This document shows, in pieces, positions 9,438 through 19,778 of a DNA stretch of 64,000 bases. Both the position numbers and the translations under genes were made by a program. The DNA is taken from NCBI RefSeq assembly GCF_000378225.1, contig NZ_KB905141.1, positions 357,143-421,142 of the forward strand. The letters run 5' to 3'. Every line of letters starts with the position of its first letter. Positions within the stretch are counted from its first letter, which is position 1. The notes under the pieces are model-generated. The model was not told the DNA's origin. It saw nothing but the letters and a program-made list of their open reading frames with translations, and ran no database searches. The DNA is from Methylophilus methylotrophus DSM 46235 = ATCC 53528. Lineage in GTDB: Bacteria > Pseudomonadota > Gammaproteobacteria > Burkholderiales > Methylophilaceae.

Positions 9438-12400
9438 TCAGGCATTATAAAGGATTTTGACGTTTTCTTTTGACAACCAGCCTTGTAAATTGTGTAGCAA
9501 GTCGTCATGCAGCACCACTTGCCAGTCATCGCCCAGCATCAGGCTGACTTGAGCAGACTGGTTATGGTAGTCCACCTTGATCGGGCAACGCTTTTGCTCT
9601 TCACTGGCATAACGGTAAGGCGTGAGGACATTCATGAGGCGATGAACATCAGACGAACCATTGCAACTGATGGTGAGCATCTGCGCAAAACGGTTTCTGA
9701 CCGCCGCCAGGTCATAGAGTTTTCTGGCACTGACACGGATACCGCCGGAAAACTCATCGTGGCTGATGCGCCCCTCCACCACCAGCAACTGGTCTTCTTT
9801 GATCCACTGTGCATGCTGTGTCAGCAGTTCTGCGCCAATCACGACATCAACACGGCCAACCGCGTCATCCAGCGTCACGATTGCCATTTTTCCGCGCTGC
9901 GTCATGCGTACACGCACACCCATGACCACGCCTGCTAGCAGTTTAGGCTGATCCTGCGGAGCGAGTTCGCTGAGGTTGCCTTTGATAAAAGGTCCTAACT
10001 GCGCTTTGTAGCTTAAATATGGATGACCACTGAGGTAAAAGCCGAGCGCAGTTTTCTCTTCCTGCAAGGCTTGTTCAGGGCTCCATGCCGGGATGGCTGG
10101 TAATTCATGACGCGTTTCAATCACGCCACCAAACAAGCAATCCTGCCCGGCGTGTGCTGCGCCTTGCTCGGCCACACTGATCGCGGTATCCAGGCCGGCC
10201 AGCAAGGCGGCGCGGTTCTGTTCAAGTTTGTCAAACGCGCCAGCACGGATCAAGGACTCAATGACACGGCGGTTGACCTTGCGCAAGTCCAGCCGCTGGC
10301 AGAAATCAAACAAATCCTTAAACGGTCCTTGCGCCTCTCGCGAAGCCATAATCAGTTCGATCGCCGCCAAGCCAGTGCCTTTGATAGCACCCAGGCCGTA
10401 CAGCACCTGCTGCGCATTGAGTGGTTTGAACTGGTAAATGCTCGTATTGATATCAGGCGGCAACACTTCCACATGATTGGCACCGCAATCATCAAAGAAA
10501 GTATGCACGTTGTCGGTGTTGTTCATATCGGCGGACATGGTCGCCGCCAGGAATGCCGCGGGGTAATGCGCTTTGAGGTAGGCCGTATGGTACGCCACCA
10601 AGGCATAAGCTGCCGCGTGCGACTTGTTAAAGCCATAGCCAGCAAATTTTTCCAACAAGTCAAACAACTCGTTAGATTGTTGCAAGGTCAGGCCATTTTT
10701 GAGCGCACCTTCGTTAAAGATTTCGCGCTGCTTGACCATTTCTTCGGGTTTTTTCTTACCCATGGCGCGGCGCAGCAAGTCCGCACCACCCAGGCTATAG
10801 CCAGCCACTACCTGCGCGATCTGCATCACCTGTTCCTGGTACACGGCGATCCCGTAAGTTTCTTTGAGGATAGACTCAGTAGACGCGTGAGGGTATTCGA
10901 CCCGCTGAGTTCCATGTTTACGGCGGCAGAAATCCGGGATCAGGTCCATCGGCCCCGGACGATACAGCGCTACCAGCGCAATAATGTCCTCAAACAGGTC
11001 TGGCTTGGCCTGCTTGAGCATGTCCTTCATGCCGCGTGATTCCAGCTGGAATACAGCAGTAGTGTTGGCTGTTTTCAGCAGGTGATAACTCTTTTTATCA
11101 TCCAGCGGAATCGTCTCGAAACTCAGTGGCGGTAATTCTTCCTGCGCGCGCTGGGCATTAGCGTTTTCCAGTGCCATATTGAGGATGGTCAACGTACGCA
11201 AGCCCAGGAAGTCGAACTTGACCAGACCTACGGCCTCCACGTCGTCTTTATCGTACTGACTGACCAGGCTATCGCCATTGGGCTGGCAATAAACCGGCGA
11301 GAAATCAGAAATCTTGCCTGGCGCAATCAACACACCACCGGCGTGCATACCGATGTTGCGCACCAGTCCTTCCAGCCGCAGCGCCAGGGAAAGTAATTCT
11401 GCGACCTCTTCTTCTTTTTCGCGACGCTCTTGTAATTGTGGTTCTTTTTCCAGGGCGGATTCCAGCGTGATGCCCAACTCCATCGGAATCAACTTGGCAA
11501 TACCATCAACAAAGTTAAACGGTAAATCCAGCACGCGGCCAACGTCACGGATCACCGCTTTGGCCGCCATGGTACCGAAGGTGGCGATCTGTGAAACCGA
11601 TGCCAAGCCATACTTGCGCTTGACGTAATCGATGACCCGATCTCGTCCCTCCATACAGAAGTCAATATCGAAGTCAGGCATGGACACCCGCTCAGGGTTC
11701 AGGAAACGCTCAAACAGCAAGTTGTATTTGAGCGGGTCGAGGTCGGTAATCCCTAAACTGTAAGCCACTAGGGAACCAGCACCGGAACCCCGGCCAGGGC
11801 CAACAGGCACACCGTTGTTTTTGGCCCAATTAATAAAGTCGGCAACGATCAGAAAGTAACCAGGAAAGCCCATTTGTACGATGATGTTGCACTCAAACTG
11901 TAAGCGCTCTTCGTATTCGGCACGCTTTGCTTCCCGTTGCTGCTCATCCGGATATAAATACGCCAAGCGATGCTCCAACCCTGCTTTAGATTGGTCAACA
12001 AGGTAGGCATCCAGGCTTTCGCCATTTGGCGTCGGGAAATCTGGCAGGTAATTTTTACCCAGTGTCAGCATCAAGTTGCAACGCTTGGCAATCTCCACCG
12101 AGTTTTGTAATGCGACAGGCATATCCGCAAACAAAGCTTGCATTTCTGCTTGTGTTTTCACATATTGCGATTCGACAAAGCGACGTGGGCGACGGTTATC
12201 AGCCAGCACATATCCTTCAGCAATACAGGTGCGTGCCTCGTGTGCCATGAAGTCGTCCGGCGTCTGGAATTGCACAGGATGTGTAGCAACCACGGGTAAA
12301 TCCAGTTGTTGTGCCAGCAATACTGTTTGCTGTATTAGTTGCTCTTGCGTATGCGCCTCAGGACGATCTCTATCGTGGACACGTTGCACTTCAAGATAAT

Positions 12401-12938
12401 AGCGGCCATTAAAAGTCTTCGCCCATTGGCGGGCAGATTGCATGGCTTGCGACTGGTTGCCTGCTTGTAACGCCTGCCCTACATCCCCTGCCGAGAAACC
12501 GGACAGCATCAATAAACCGGCATTTTTCTCTACAAGCCATTCAACCTTGATTTCTGCCCGCTCACGATACTGGTTCTCCAGGTACGCGCTAGACAGCAGC
12601 TCGCATAAGTTGCGGTAGCCTTGCTGGTCCTGAACCAGTAACAACATACGGTGGGGCTGGTCACGCTGAACTGTATTTTCAACCCATACATCACAGCCGA
12701 GAACAGGCTTGAGGCCTTTGCCTCGAGCGGCTTTATAAAATTTTACGGCACCAAACAGGTTGGCAAGGTCAGTCAGGGCAATGGCAGGCATTGCATCGTT
12801 TTTGGCGGCCTTAACGTAATCGTCAATACGCACTGTGCCGTCCACAATGGAATATTCACTGTGACAGCGCAGATGAATAAAGGCTGGTTTTAAGGTGGAA
12901 ATTTCTGATGCATCCATGGCTTTTATTTTACTCGTCAT
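9438..12938 (-). CDS. dnaE: DNA polymerase III subunit alpha
   Basis: 1166-residue replicative polymerase, close to the usual ~1160. An N-terminal PHP domain begins with FIHLRCHSEYSIVDG; the palm has GPGRGSGAGSLVAYSLGITD and the catalytic aspartates in PDFDIDFCMEGRDRVIDYV; the helix-hairpin-helix region has YGFNKSHAAAYALVAYHTAYLKAHYP; an OB-fold follows near residue ~985. The start is uncertain: GTG at 12941, ATG at 12938 or ATG at 12917 are all in frame and none has a strong ribosome-binding site. The gene is divergent from the tandem peroxidase genes. Confidence 0.97.
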   Translation of the reverse strand: MTSKIKAMDASEISTLKPAFIHLRCHSEYSIVDGTVRIDDYVKAAKNDAMPAIALTDLANLFGAVKFYKAARGKGLKPVLGCDVWVENTVQRDQPHRMLLLVQDQQGYRNLCELLSSAYLENQYRERAEIKVEWLVEKNAGLLMLSGFSAGDVGQALQAGNQSQAMQSARQWAKTFNGRYYLEVQRVHDRDRPEAHTQEQLIQQTVLLAQQLDLPVVATHPVQFQTPDDFMAHEARTCIAEGYVLADNRRPRRFVESQYVKTQAEMQALFADMPVALQNSVEIAKRCNLMLTLGKNYLPDFPTPNGESLDAYLVDQSKAGLEHRLAYLYPDEQQREAKRAEYEERLQFECNIIVQMGFPGYFLIVADFINWAKNNGVPVGPGRGSGAGSLVAYSLGITDLDPLKYNLLFERFLNPERVSMPDFDIDFCMEGRDRVIDYVKRKYGLASVSQIATFGTMAAKAVIRDVGRVLDLPFNFVDGIAKLIPMELGITLESALEKEPQLQERREKEEEVAELLSLALRLEGLVRNIGMHAGGVLIAPGKISDFSPVYCQPNGDSLVSQYDKDDVEAVGLVKFDFLGLRTLTILNMALENANAQRAQEELPPLSFETIPLDDKKSYHLLKTANTTAVFQLESRGMKDMLKQAKPDLFEDIIALVALYRPGPMDLIPDFCRRKHGTQRVEYPHASTESILKETYGIAVYQEQVMQIAQVVAGYSLGGADLLRRAMGKKKPEEMVKQREIFNEGALKNGLTLQQSNELFDLLEKFAGYGFNKSHAAAYALVAYHTAYLKAHYPAAFLAATMSADMNNTDNVHTFFDDCGANHVEVLPPDINTSIYQFKPLNAQQVLYGLGAIKGTGLAAIELIMASREAQGPFKDLFDFCQRLDLRKVNRRVIESLIRAGAFDKLEQNRAALLAGLDTAISVAEQGAAHAGQDCLFGGVIETRHELPAIPAWSPEQALQEEKTALGFYLSGHPYLSYKAQLGPFIKGNLSELAPQDQPKLLAGVVMGVRVRMTQRGKMAIVTLDDAVGRVDVVIGAELLTQHAQWIKEDQLLVVEGRISHDEFSGGIRVSARKLYDLAAVRNRFAQMLTISCNGSSDVHRLMNVLTPYRYASEEQKRCPIKVDYHNQSAQVSLMLGDDWQVVLHDDLLHNLQGWLSKENVKILYNA

Positions 12939-13098
12939 CACGCTTTTTTATCTATGCGTGGTGCAAATAATCTGGTTGACATGGTTAAAAATCGCGTTCA
13001 AGGCAGCCCTGCCAACCGCGTTAACAAGTGCTAAAAAATTAATTCCTAAAACGTTATGCACTATGATGTCAGGCATTTCTTAAATTGATCATTTGACC

Positions 13099-13605
13099 AT
13101 GCCAAACGCGACCGCCTTGCTGGATGACCCCATCTTAGTAGAAGATAATTTGCCCAGCATTGGGCAGATATTGCCGTTTTTTCAGCTTGTGAATGCGGCG
13201 TTAGAAGATGTTTCACTGGATGCCTTTAGCGGCCAGCGAAAAATCCTGCATTTTTTCCCTGGCATTGATACACCTACAAGTGCCAACAGCGTCCGCATCC
13301 TCGATAGCATGGTTGCAACCTTGCCTAACACCGTTGTTTTGCATATCTCCGCCGATCTTCCTTTTACGACAGCCCGTTTTTGTGCAACAGAAAACCTCTC
13401 CACAGGGATACACCTCTCGACCCTACGCGGCCGTGATATGCTCAAGAACTATGGTGTATTGATGATGACCAGCAAACTGGCAGGCTTACCTGCCCGGGTA
13501 CTCATGGTCGCTGATGAAGATAACCGCGTACTGCATGTTGAATTAGTCAAAGAACTTACTAACGAACCAGACTATGAAGCGGCGATGGCAGTATTGCAGC
13601 CATGA
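13099..13605 (+). CDS. Tpx-like protein lacking the peroxidatic cysteine
   Basis: 168-residue member of the atypical 2-Cys peroxiredoxin (Tpx) family and a clear paralogue of the next gene. The catalytic motif, normally DTPT/VC, reads FFPGIDTPTSANSV: Ser61 replaces the peroxidatic Cys at the position equivalent to E. coli Cys61, while the resolving Cys95 is kept in ARFCATEN. It should therefore not be a normal peroxidase. A role as a thiol-exchange partner, a decoy, or a gene decaying after duplication are alternatives. The ATG at 13099 is preferred to a TTG at 13093; the ribosome-binding site is weak. The reading frame is intact, which argues for some retained function. Confidence 0.9.
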   Translation: MPNATALLDDPILVEDNLPSIGQILPFFQLVNAALEDVSLDAFSGQRKILHFFPGIDTPTSANSVRILDSMVATLPNTVVLHISADLPFTTARFCATENLSTGIHLSTLRGRDMLKNYGVLMMTSKLAGLPARVLMVADEDNRVLHVELVKELTNEPDYEAAMAVLQP

Positions 13606-13695
13606 TTCCCTTATTGTTTATGTGGTTGATTGCCACGCACTGACACGTTAAAGTAGAAGATTAACTACTCATCATTTATTGTTTTGGAGAAAATT

Positions 13696-14199
13696 ATGGC
13701 AAGCGTCACGCTTAAAGGTAACCCGGTCGCCGTTGGCGGTAAGTTTTTGGCAGTCGGAGATACCGCACCTGCATTTCAACTGGCAGATGCCAAACGTAAT
13801 TTGGTTGGTTTAGATGCGTATGCTGGCAAACGTAAAATTCTGAACATTTTCCCAAGCATTGATACGCCCACTTGCGCGACTTCTGTACGCACATTCAACA
13901 AAGAGGCCAGCAGCGCCAGCAATAGCGTTGTACTGTGCATTTCTGCTGATTTGCCATTTGCACAAAGCCGCTTCTGTGGCGCTGAAGGCCTGGAAAACGT
14001 GGTGACGCTGTCTACTTTCCGTGACACTGCAAAATTTGCCAATGATTACGGTGTTTTTATCACCGACAGCAGCCTGGCGGGCCTCACTGCACGCGCGGTG
14101 GTAGTGCTGGATGAAAACAACAAGGTACTGCATAGCGAACTGGTGAGCGAGATAGCTGACGAACCTAACTACGCTGCAGCCTTGGCAGTGCTGAAATAA
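13696..14199 (+). CDS. tpx: Thiol peroxidase (atypical 2-Cys peroxiredoxin)
   Basis: 167-residue Tpx that reduces H2O2 and alkyl hydroperoxides using thioredoxin. Peroxidatic Cys60 lies in [14 protein letters not shown] and resolving Cys94 in SRFCGAEG, with family blocks [16 protein letters not shown] and [16 protein letters not shown]. The start at 13696 has GGAGA 5 bp upstream. It lies 90 bp downstream of the Ser61 paralogue and ends at a bidirectional terminator. Located in the cytoplasm. Confidence 0.96.
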   Translation: MASVTLKGNPVAVGGKFLAVGDTAPAFQLADAKRNLVGLDAYAGKRKILNIFPSIDTPTCATSVRTFNKEASSASNSVVLCISADLPFAQSRFCGAEGLENVVTLSTFRDTAKFANDYGVFITDSSLAGLTARAVVVLDENNKVLHSELVSEIADEPNYAAALAVLK

Positions 14200-14212
14200 G
14201 CCATCAACAAAT

Positions 14213-14238
14213 AAAAAGCCAGCAATTGCTGGCTTTTT
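14213..14238. terminator. Bidirectional terminator between tpx and fabF
   Basis: Perfect 26-bp palindrome AAAAAGCCAGCAA / TTGCTGGCTTTTT with T runs on both strands, placed between the convergent stop codons of tpx (14199) and fabF (14260). Confidence 0.9.
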
Positions 14239-14259
14239 TATTTTGCTACGTTAAATAAC

Positions 14260-15492
14260 TTAAACGCGCTTGAATAACAAGCTGCCGTTCGTGCCTCCAA
14301 AACCAAAGTTGTTTTTCAAGGCATATTCAATCTTGAGATCTCGCGCCGTATTGGCACAGTAATCCAGATCGCACTCAGGATCCTGATTAAACAGGTTGAT
14401 GGTCGGCGGCGAAATCTGGTTGTACACGGACAAGACCGTAAACACAGACTCCAGACCACCGGCGCCGCCTAGCAAATGACCCGTCATGGACTTGGTAGAG
14501 TTCACGACCAGTTTATAAGCGTGATCACCGAACGTGGCTTTAATCGCATTAGTTTCATTAGTATCGCCTAAGGGTGTGGAAGTCCCATGCGCATTCATGA
14601 ACTGTACCTGGTCAGGGTTCACACCCGCATTTTTCAATGCATTGACCATGGAACGACGTGGGCCGTCCATATTTGGCGCAGTCATGTGATAGGCGTCGGC
14701 ACTTAAACCGTAGCCTGCTACTTCGGCATAAATTCTGGCACCACGTGCTTTGGCATGTTCATACTCTTCCAGCACTAGTACCCCAGCGCCCTCACCAATG
14801 ACAAAGCCATCACGGTCTTTATCCCAGGGGCGGCTTGCTGTAGCTGGATCATCATTGCGGCCAGATAAGGCTCTCGCGGAGGCAAAGCCGCCAACGCTAA
14901 GCTCGGTAATTGCCGCCTCAGCGCCACCGGCCACCATCACATCCGCATCGCCATACTCAATCATACGGGCGGCTTCGCCAATACTGTGCGTGCCAGTCGT
15001 ACAGGCAGTCACCACTGCAATGTTCGGCCCTTTGAGGCCTAACATGATGGAGAGGTTACCTGAAATCATATTGATGATGGTACCAGGAATAAAGAATGGC
15101 GAGATCTTGCGCGGGCCCCCTTCGTCATAGCTATCATTCGTGGATTCAATCAAACCCAACCCACCAATACCGGAGCCGATAGTAACCCCAATGCGCTCGG
15201 CATTGGCTTCTGTCACTTCAAGACCGGAATCACGGAAAGCTTCCAGGCCAGCTGCCAAGCCATACTGGATAAAAGTATCCATACGGCGTGCATCCTTGGC
15301 CGGGATAAATTCCTCAGCGTTAAAACCCTTCACTTCACCTGCAATTTGCGAGGCAAACGGGGTTGGATCGAATTTAGTAATACGGGTAATGCCTGATTGA
15401 CCAGCGACCAGATTGTTCCAAGCGGTTTGGGTACCAATCCCTACTGGAGACACCACGCCCAAGCCAGTTACTACTACTCTGCGTTTCGTCAT
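14260..15492 (-). CDS. fabF: Beta-ketoacyl-ACP synthase II
   Basis: 410-residue condensing enzyme that elongates acyl-ACP with malonyl-ACP. It begins [15 protein letters not shown]; the active-site Cys lies in [18 protein letters not shown], the two histidines in [11 protein letters not shown] and [13 protein letters not shown], and it ends [14 protein letters not shown]. It is the last gene of the fab cluster, 51 bp after acpP. A terminator-like hairpin (15500-15525) lies just 7 nt ahead of the ATG, and no free ribosome-binding site is visible: the GAGGG that could serve is inside the hairpin. Confidence 0.97.
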   Translation of the reverse strand: MTKRRVVVTGLGVVSPVGIGTQTAWNNLVAGQSGITRITKFDPTPFASQIAGEVKGFNAEEFIPAKDARRMDTFIQYGLAAGLEAFRDSGLEVTEANAERIGVTIGSGIGGLGLIESTNDSYDEGGPRKISPFFIPGTIINMISGNLSIMLGLKGPNIAVVTACTTGTHSIGEAARMIEYGDADVMVAGGAEAAITELSVGGFASARALSGRNDDPATASRPWDKDRDGFVIGEGAGVLVLEEYEHAKARGARIYAEVAGYGLSADAYHMTAPNMDGPRRSMVNALKNAGVNPDQVQFMNAHGTSTPLGDTNETNAIKATFGDHAYKLVVNSTKSMTGHLLGGAGGLESVFTVLSVYNQISPPTINLFNQDPECDLDYCANTARDLKIEYALKNNFGFGGTNGSLLFKRV

Positions 15493-15499
15493 AATAGAA

Positions 15500-15525
15500 A
15501 ATCAGCCCTCTTGCGAGGGCTGATT
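15500..15525 (-). terminator. Attenuator-like hairpin between acpP and fabF
   Basis: Perfect 11-bp stem AATCAGCCCTC / GAGGGCTGATT with a 4-nt loop, followed on the minus strand by TTTTC. It probably stops part of transcription after acpP, so that ACP is made in excess over FabF, and it may also bury the fabF ribosome-binding site. Confidence 0.7.
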
Positions 15526-15543
15526 AAAGAAAGAGTCAATGAA

Positions 15544-15780
15544 TTACTTGAGGTTTGCGTTGACGTAGTCAATCGCTTGCTGCACGGTAGTGATCTTTTC
15601 AGCTTCTTCGTCAGGGATTTCGCAATCGAATTCCTCTTCCAAAGCCATCACTAATTCTACGGTGTCCAGAGAATCTGCACCCAGATCATCCACGAAAGAT
15701 GATGTGTTTTTTACGTCAGCTTCGTTTGCACCTAATTGTTCACAAACGATTTTCTTTACGCGTTGTTCGATGTCGGACAT
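15544..15780 (-). CDS. acpP: Acyl carrier protein
   Basis: 78-residue acidic acyl carrier protein. The phosphopantetheine attachment serine is in the classic [21 protein letters not shown] motif region (Ser near residue 37). It shuttles acyl chains between the Fab enzymes and PlsX. Start codon ATG with AAAGGGG 8 bp upstream. Downstream of fabG by 86 bp, a gap that includes an 8-bp inverted repeat (GGTATTCT / AGAATACC). Confidence 0.98.
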   Translation of the reverse strand: MSDIEQRVKKIVCEQLGANEADVKNTSSFVDDLGADSLDTVELVMALEEEFDCEIPDEEAEKITTVQQAIDYVNANLK

Positions 15781-15866
15781 CTAAAATACCCCTTTGTTGA
15801 TAAGTGTCGTGTACAGTAAACCGGTATTCTAGCAAAACTTGTCCAGAATACCAAAGAAACTAAATA

Positions 15867-16607
15867 TTAAGCACAGTACATGCCGCCATTGACATGGATG
15901 GTTTCGCCTGTGATATAGGCGGCCGCAGGTGAAGCCAAAAATGCCACCGTAGCTGCAATTTCCTCAGCCTGACCCAAACGCCCCACGGCAATACGCTCCA
16001 GCATTTTTGCCTTGATCTCTTCTGGCAACTCAGCCGTCATGTCGGTATCGATAAAGCCCGGGGCCACACAGTTCACCGTGATACCGCGACTACCGACTTC
16101 TTGCGCCATAGACTTGGTAAAACCTGTCATACCCGCTTTAGCCGCCGCATAATTGGTCTGGCCGGCGTTACCCATATGACCCACCACACTGGAAATATTA
16201 ATGATGCGGCCCTGACGGGCTTTCATCATAGGCCGCAATACGGCCTGACTCATACGGAAAACAGATTTCAGGTTGGTGTTGAGCACTGCATCCCAGTCTT
16301 CATCCTTCATACGCATCAGCAAGGTATCTTTGGTAATGCCTGCGTTGTTTACGAGGATAGTCACGTCACCATACTGTTCAGAGATTTGCTTCAATACCGC
16401 ATCAATTTGTTCAGATTGCGTGACATCCAGGGCCATTCCCACACCATTGACACCCGCGGCCTTCAAATGCGCAGTAATCGCCTCGGCGCCACTTGCAGAG
16501 GTGGCCGTGCCAATGATAACCGCGCCCTGCTTACCTAATGCTCGTGCAATGGCGGCACCAATACCGCGACTGGCGCCAGTGACTAATGCTACTTGTTGAT
16601 CAGACAT
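15867..16607 (-). CDS. fabG: 3-oxoacyl-ACP reductase
   Basis: 246-residue short-chain dehydrogenase that reduces beta-ketoacyl-ACP with NADPH. It has the dinucleotide motif TGASRGIG near residue 10, NNAGIT, the catalytic Ser in INISSVVGHMGN and the YAAAK motif with the catalytic Tyr and Lys. The ATG at 16607 gives the family N-terminus (MSDQQVALVTGASRG) and has AAGGGGAT upstream; a longer frame from 16652 would overlap fabD and is rejected. The gene lies 10 bp after fabD. Confidence 0.97.
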   Translation of the reverse strand: MSDQQVALVTGASRGIGAAIARALGKQGAVIIGTATSASGAEAITAHLKAAGVNGVGMALDVTQSEQIDAVLKQISEQYGDVTILVNNAGITKDTLLMRMKDEDWDAVLNTNLKSVFRMSQAVLRPMMKARQGRIINISSVVGHMGNAGQTNYAAAKAGMTGFTKSMAQEVGSRGITVNCVAPGFIDTDMTAELPEEIKAKMLERIAVGRLGQAEEIAATVAFLASPAAAYITGETIHVNGGMYCA

Positions 16608-16617
16608 CCTTATCCCC

Positions 16618-17541
16618 TTATTGTGCAACAAACGTTTGCACAGATTCATCACTAATCAGTGCCACACAGCTCATTTCAGCCACAATGCGCTTGGCCAAAC
16701 CAGCCAACACTTTGCCTGGACCACATTCTGCTGCACTCAACACATCTTGCGATGCGAGCTGCTGTACCGTTTCAACCCAACGCACAGGACTATATAACTG
16801 GCGCACCAATGCATCTTTAATTTTGTCGGGATCGCTGTACGCTGCGACATCTGCATTATGCAGCACTGGGACCTCAGGTGCCTGTACATTTACATTCTGC
16901 AAATAATCACGCAATTTATCCGCAGCTGGCTTCATCAGGTCACAGTGGGATGGTACGCTGACAGGCAATGGCAAGGCCCGTTTAGCGCCTTTTGCTTTGG
17001 CGAGTTCCATGCCACGCTCAACCGCGGCTTTATCCCCTGCAATGACTACCTGGCCTGGGGAGTTGAAGTTCACGGCCTGCACGACCTGCCCTTGTGCAGC
17101 TTCGCAACACACTGTACGCACAGCTTCATCATCCAAGCCCAAAATAGCAGCCATCGCGCCCTGGCCTTCAGGCACGGCTTGTTGCATCACTTGCGCGCGG
17201 AATTTCACCAGTGGTAAGGCATCCGCAAATGAAATAGCGTTGGCAGCCACCAGGGCAGTATATTCACCCAGGCTGTGGCCTGCCATGGCAGCGGGCAATT
17301 TCCCACCCAGGGACTGGTAAACACGCCAGGTAGCGACACCTGCCGTGAGCATGATAGGTTGGGTATTTTCAGTGAGGTTGATTTCATCATTGGCTTCAGT
17401 AGCCATTTTCCAGAAATCAACACCAAGCACAGCAGACGCCTCATCAAAAGTTTTTTTGACAATAGCATGTGTTTCGAGTCCCTGCATCATGCCCACGGAT
17501 TGTGAACCTTGGCCAGGGAAGAAAAAAGCAAATTTAGACAT
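16618..17541 (-). CDS. fabD: Malonyl CoA-acyl carrier protein transacylase
   Basis: 307-residue transacylase that loads malonate from CoA onto ACP. It begins FAFFFPGQGSQSVGMM and has the nucleophile serine in AGHSLGEYTALVAANA (near residue 92), followed by the family blocks MQQAVPEGQGAMAAILGL and VSVPSHCDLMKPA with the catalytic His. Placed between fabH and fabG in the cluster. Confidence 0.97.
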   Translation of the reverse strand: MSKFAFFFPGQGSQSVGMMQGLETHAIVKKTFDEASAVLGVDFWKMATEANDEINLTENTQPIMLTAGVATWRVYQSLGGKLPAAMAGHSLGEYTALVAANAISFADALPLVKFRAQVMQQAVPEGQGAMAAILGLDDEAVRTVCCEAAQGQVVQAVNFNSPGQVVIAGDKAAVERGMELAKAKGAKRALPLPVSVPSHCDLMKPAADKLRDYLQNVNVQAPEVPVLHNADVAAYSDPDKIKDALVRQLYSPVRWVETVQQLASQDVLSAAECGPGKVLAGLAKRIVAEMSCVALISDESVQTFVAQ

Positions 17542-17594
17542 ATATTTTCAGTGAGTTAACTAAAATCACGCATGTTGAACATGCCAGATGAGGA

Positions 17595-18536
17595 TTAATA
17601 TTTCACCAGGGCAGAACCCCAGGTAAAGCCACCGCCGAACGCCTCCATCAATAAGGTGTGCCCCCGCTGGATACGGCCATCACGTACTGCAACGTCCAAA
17701 GCCAGAGGAATAGACGCAGCTGAAGTGTTGCCATGGCGGTCTACTGTCACCACAACCTTATCCATAGGCATATCCAGTTTTTTGGCAGTCGCCTGCAAAA
17801 TTCGGATATTGGCCTGATGTGGTACCAGCCAATCGATGTCGGACTTTTGCATGTGGTTGGCTTCCAGCGTTTCGTCCACGATCTGGTCTAAGGTATTGAC
17901 AGCAATCTTGAATACCGGATTGCCTTCCATCACCACAGTATCAGGGCCATCAGGATTACGCGGGACATGTAGGTAGTTTTCATAATTGCCGTCTGCATGA
18001 ATGTGCGTAGACAGGATGCCTGGTTGATCACTACTTTGCAAAATGACGGCACCTGCGCCATCACCCCACAGGATACAGTTGCTGCGATCGGTATAATCTG
18101 TAATACGAGTAAAGGTATCTGCCCCTATCACCAGCACGTTTTTATGCTGGCCAGAGCGGATAAAATGATTGGCAGTCGTGAGTGCGTAGACAAAACCGCT
18201 GCACACTGCTTGCACATCAAATGCAGGACAGCCAGCGATCCCCAATTTGCGTTGTACCATGGTGGCGACGCTAGGAAATAATTTATCTGGTGTCGTTGTT
18301 GCGACAATGATCAAGTCTATTTCTTGCGCCTGGATTCCAGCGGCTTCAATCGCATTGCGTGCCGCCTGGGTGGCCAGGTCGCTAGTAAGCTCATCTGTCA
18401 CGCGATGGCGCTGCTTGATCCCAGTACGGGCGAAGATCCACTCATCAGTGGTATCAACCAATTTTTCCAGATCGGCATTCGTTAAAATAGTTGGTGGCAG
18501 GTAACTTCCAGTCCCTGCGATTCGTGCGTAAATCAT
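17595..18536 (-). CDS. fabH: Beta-ketoacyl-ACP synthase III
   Basis: 313-residue condensing enzyme that starts fatty-acid chains from acetyl-CoA and malonyl-ACP. The Cys-His-Asn triad is visible: Cys in [12 protein letters not shown] (near residue 112), His in [11 protein letters not shown] and Asn in [15 protein letters not shown]. It begins [13 protein letters not shown], typical for FabH, and ends [16 protein letters not shown]. It lies 48 bp downstream of plsX and 53 bp upstream of fabD. No strong ribosome-binding site is seen. Confidence 0.97.
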   Translation of the reverse strand: MIYARIAGTGSYLPPTILTNADLEKLVDTTDEWIFARTGIKQRHRVTDELTSDLATQAARNAIEAAGIQAQEIDLIIVATTTPDKLFPSVATMVQRKLGIAGCPAFDVQAVCSGFVYALTTANHFIRSGQHKNVLVIGADTFTRITDYTDRSNCILWGDGAGAVILQSSDQPGILSTHIHADGNYENYLHVPRNPDGPDTVVMEGNPVFKIAVNTLDQIVDETLEANHMQKSDIDWLVPHQANIRILQATAKKLDMPMDKVVVTVDRHGNTSAASIPLALDVAVRDGRIQRGHTLLMEAFGGGFTWGSALVKY

Positions 18537-18584
18537 TCGTGCGATTATGCCTTAATTGGTTCAAAAAACCTAACTAATCTAGCC

Positions 18585-19637
18585 TCAGGAAGGCTCGGAA
18601 GTAGTTAGGTGTTCAATTTCGAGCTGCGCCTGGATACGTTTCAATATACCGCTTTGCGCCTCTTCCATCGCCACATGGATGGCATGGTAAAAACCGACAC
18701 TGTCGGCACCTCCATGACTTTTCACCACAATCCCGCGCAACCCGAGAAAGCTTGCGCCGTTATAGCGCCTTGGATCCAGCCGCCGCTTGAACGCTTTGAG
18801 CACCGGGAAAGCCCCCAGCGCCATCAACTTGGTCAACCAGTTACGCTTGAATTCCTGGGTCAGGAACTTGCCCATCATATGCGCCAATCCTTCAGTGGTC
18901 TTGAGCGAGACATTACCGACAAAGCCATCACAAACCACGACATCAGTCGTGCCTTTGAAAATATCGTCCCCTTCTACATTACCGTAGAAATTCAAATGGC
19001 TGCCACGAAGTAGCTCAGCAGCCTGCTTGGCAACTTCATTGCCCTTGATATCTTCTGAGCCGATATTGAGCAACCCGACGGTGGGATTAGGCTTATTGGT
19101 AAGACTGCTCACCACCATGGCACCCATAATGGCAAACTGGTATAAATGCTCTGGAGTACAGTCAGCGTTAGCTCCGAGGTCGAGCATAAAAGTGCTGCCC
19201 TTTTCAGAAGGCAAGGTTGAGGCAATGGCCGGACGGTCAATCCCCGGCAGGGTTTTGAGCACAAAGCGGGCTGTCGCCATCAAGGCACCTGTATTGCCAG
19301 CACTCACGCATGCTTGCGCTTCGCCAGTCTTCACCATATTGATGGCCACACGCATTGAAGAGTCTTTTTTGTTCTTCATGGCACTTTGCGGCGATTCATC
19401 CATCAGCACGACTTCACTGGCATGATGCACGCGTAAACGCGGGCTTGCTGCCACGCGCAAGACCTTTAATTCTGCCTCAATGGCTTCTTGCAAACCGACC
19501 AGGATGATATTGAGATTAGGATTTTCGTTCAGAATTCGAACAGCCGCAGGCACAGTCACATGTGGACCGTGATCTCCCCCCATGGCATCAATGGCAATCA
19601 CTACTTCTTGTGAATGCTTATGTTGACCAGTTGTCAT
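18585..19637 (-). CDS. plsX: Phosphate acyltransferase PlsX
   Basis: 350-residue enzyme that converts acyl-ACP to acyl-phosphate, the acyl donor of PlsY in phospholipid synthesis. Family blocks [42 protein letters not shown]-like [22 protein letters not shown] and [10 protein letters not shown] are present. The ATG at 19637 is chosen over a TTG at 19649 because GGGA lies 8 bp upstream. A GC-rich hairpin separates it from rpmF, but the two are normally in one operon. Confidence 0.96.
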   Translation of the reverse strand: MTTGQHKHSQEVVIAIDAMGGDHGPHVTVPAAVRILNENPNLNIILVGLQEAIEAELKVLRVAASPRLRVHHASEVVLMDESPQSAMKNKKDSSMRVAINMVKTGEAQACVSAGNTGALMATARFVLKTLPGIDRPAIASTLPSEKGSTFMLDLGANADCTPEHLYQFAIMGAMVVSSLTNKPNPTVGLLNIGSEDIKGNEVAKQAAELLRGSHLNFYGNVEGDDIFKGTTDVVVCDGFVGNVSLKTTEGLAHMMGKFLTQEFKRNWLTKLMALGAFPVLKAFKRRLDPRRYNGASFLGLRGIVVKSHGGADSVGFYHAIHVAMEEAQSGILKRIQAQLEIEHLTTSEPS

Positions 19638-19723
19638 GTGATTTCCCAAGTTTATTTACCATTATTGCCCTGCGCAAAAAAACGTAGGTTGGTAAAAACG
19701 CAGGCTTACGCCAGATACACAAA

Positions 19724-19747
19724 CGCCGCGCATTTTAGTGCGCGGCG
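19724..19747 (-). terminator. Hairpin between rpmF and plsX (possible attenuator)
   Basis: Perfect GC-rich 9-bp stem CGCCGCGCA / TGCGCGGCG with a 6-nt loop, followed on the minus strand by TTTGTG. It could lower transcription into plsX after the highly expressed ribosomal protein gene. The T tract is short. Confidence 0.5.
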
Positions 19748-19778
19748 CGTTTTAAAGCTTGTCGCTTTTATGCAGCGA

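Noticed and set aside
10107-11039. A 310-codon plus-strand ORF antisense to dnaE
   Set aside because: A shadow of the dnaE codon pattern in the opposite strand, with no own motifs or start signal.
16607-16652. A longer fabG start at 16652
   Set aside because: It would overlap fabD by 35 bp and lacks the family N-terminus; ATG 16607 has a strong ribosome-binding site.
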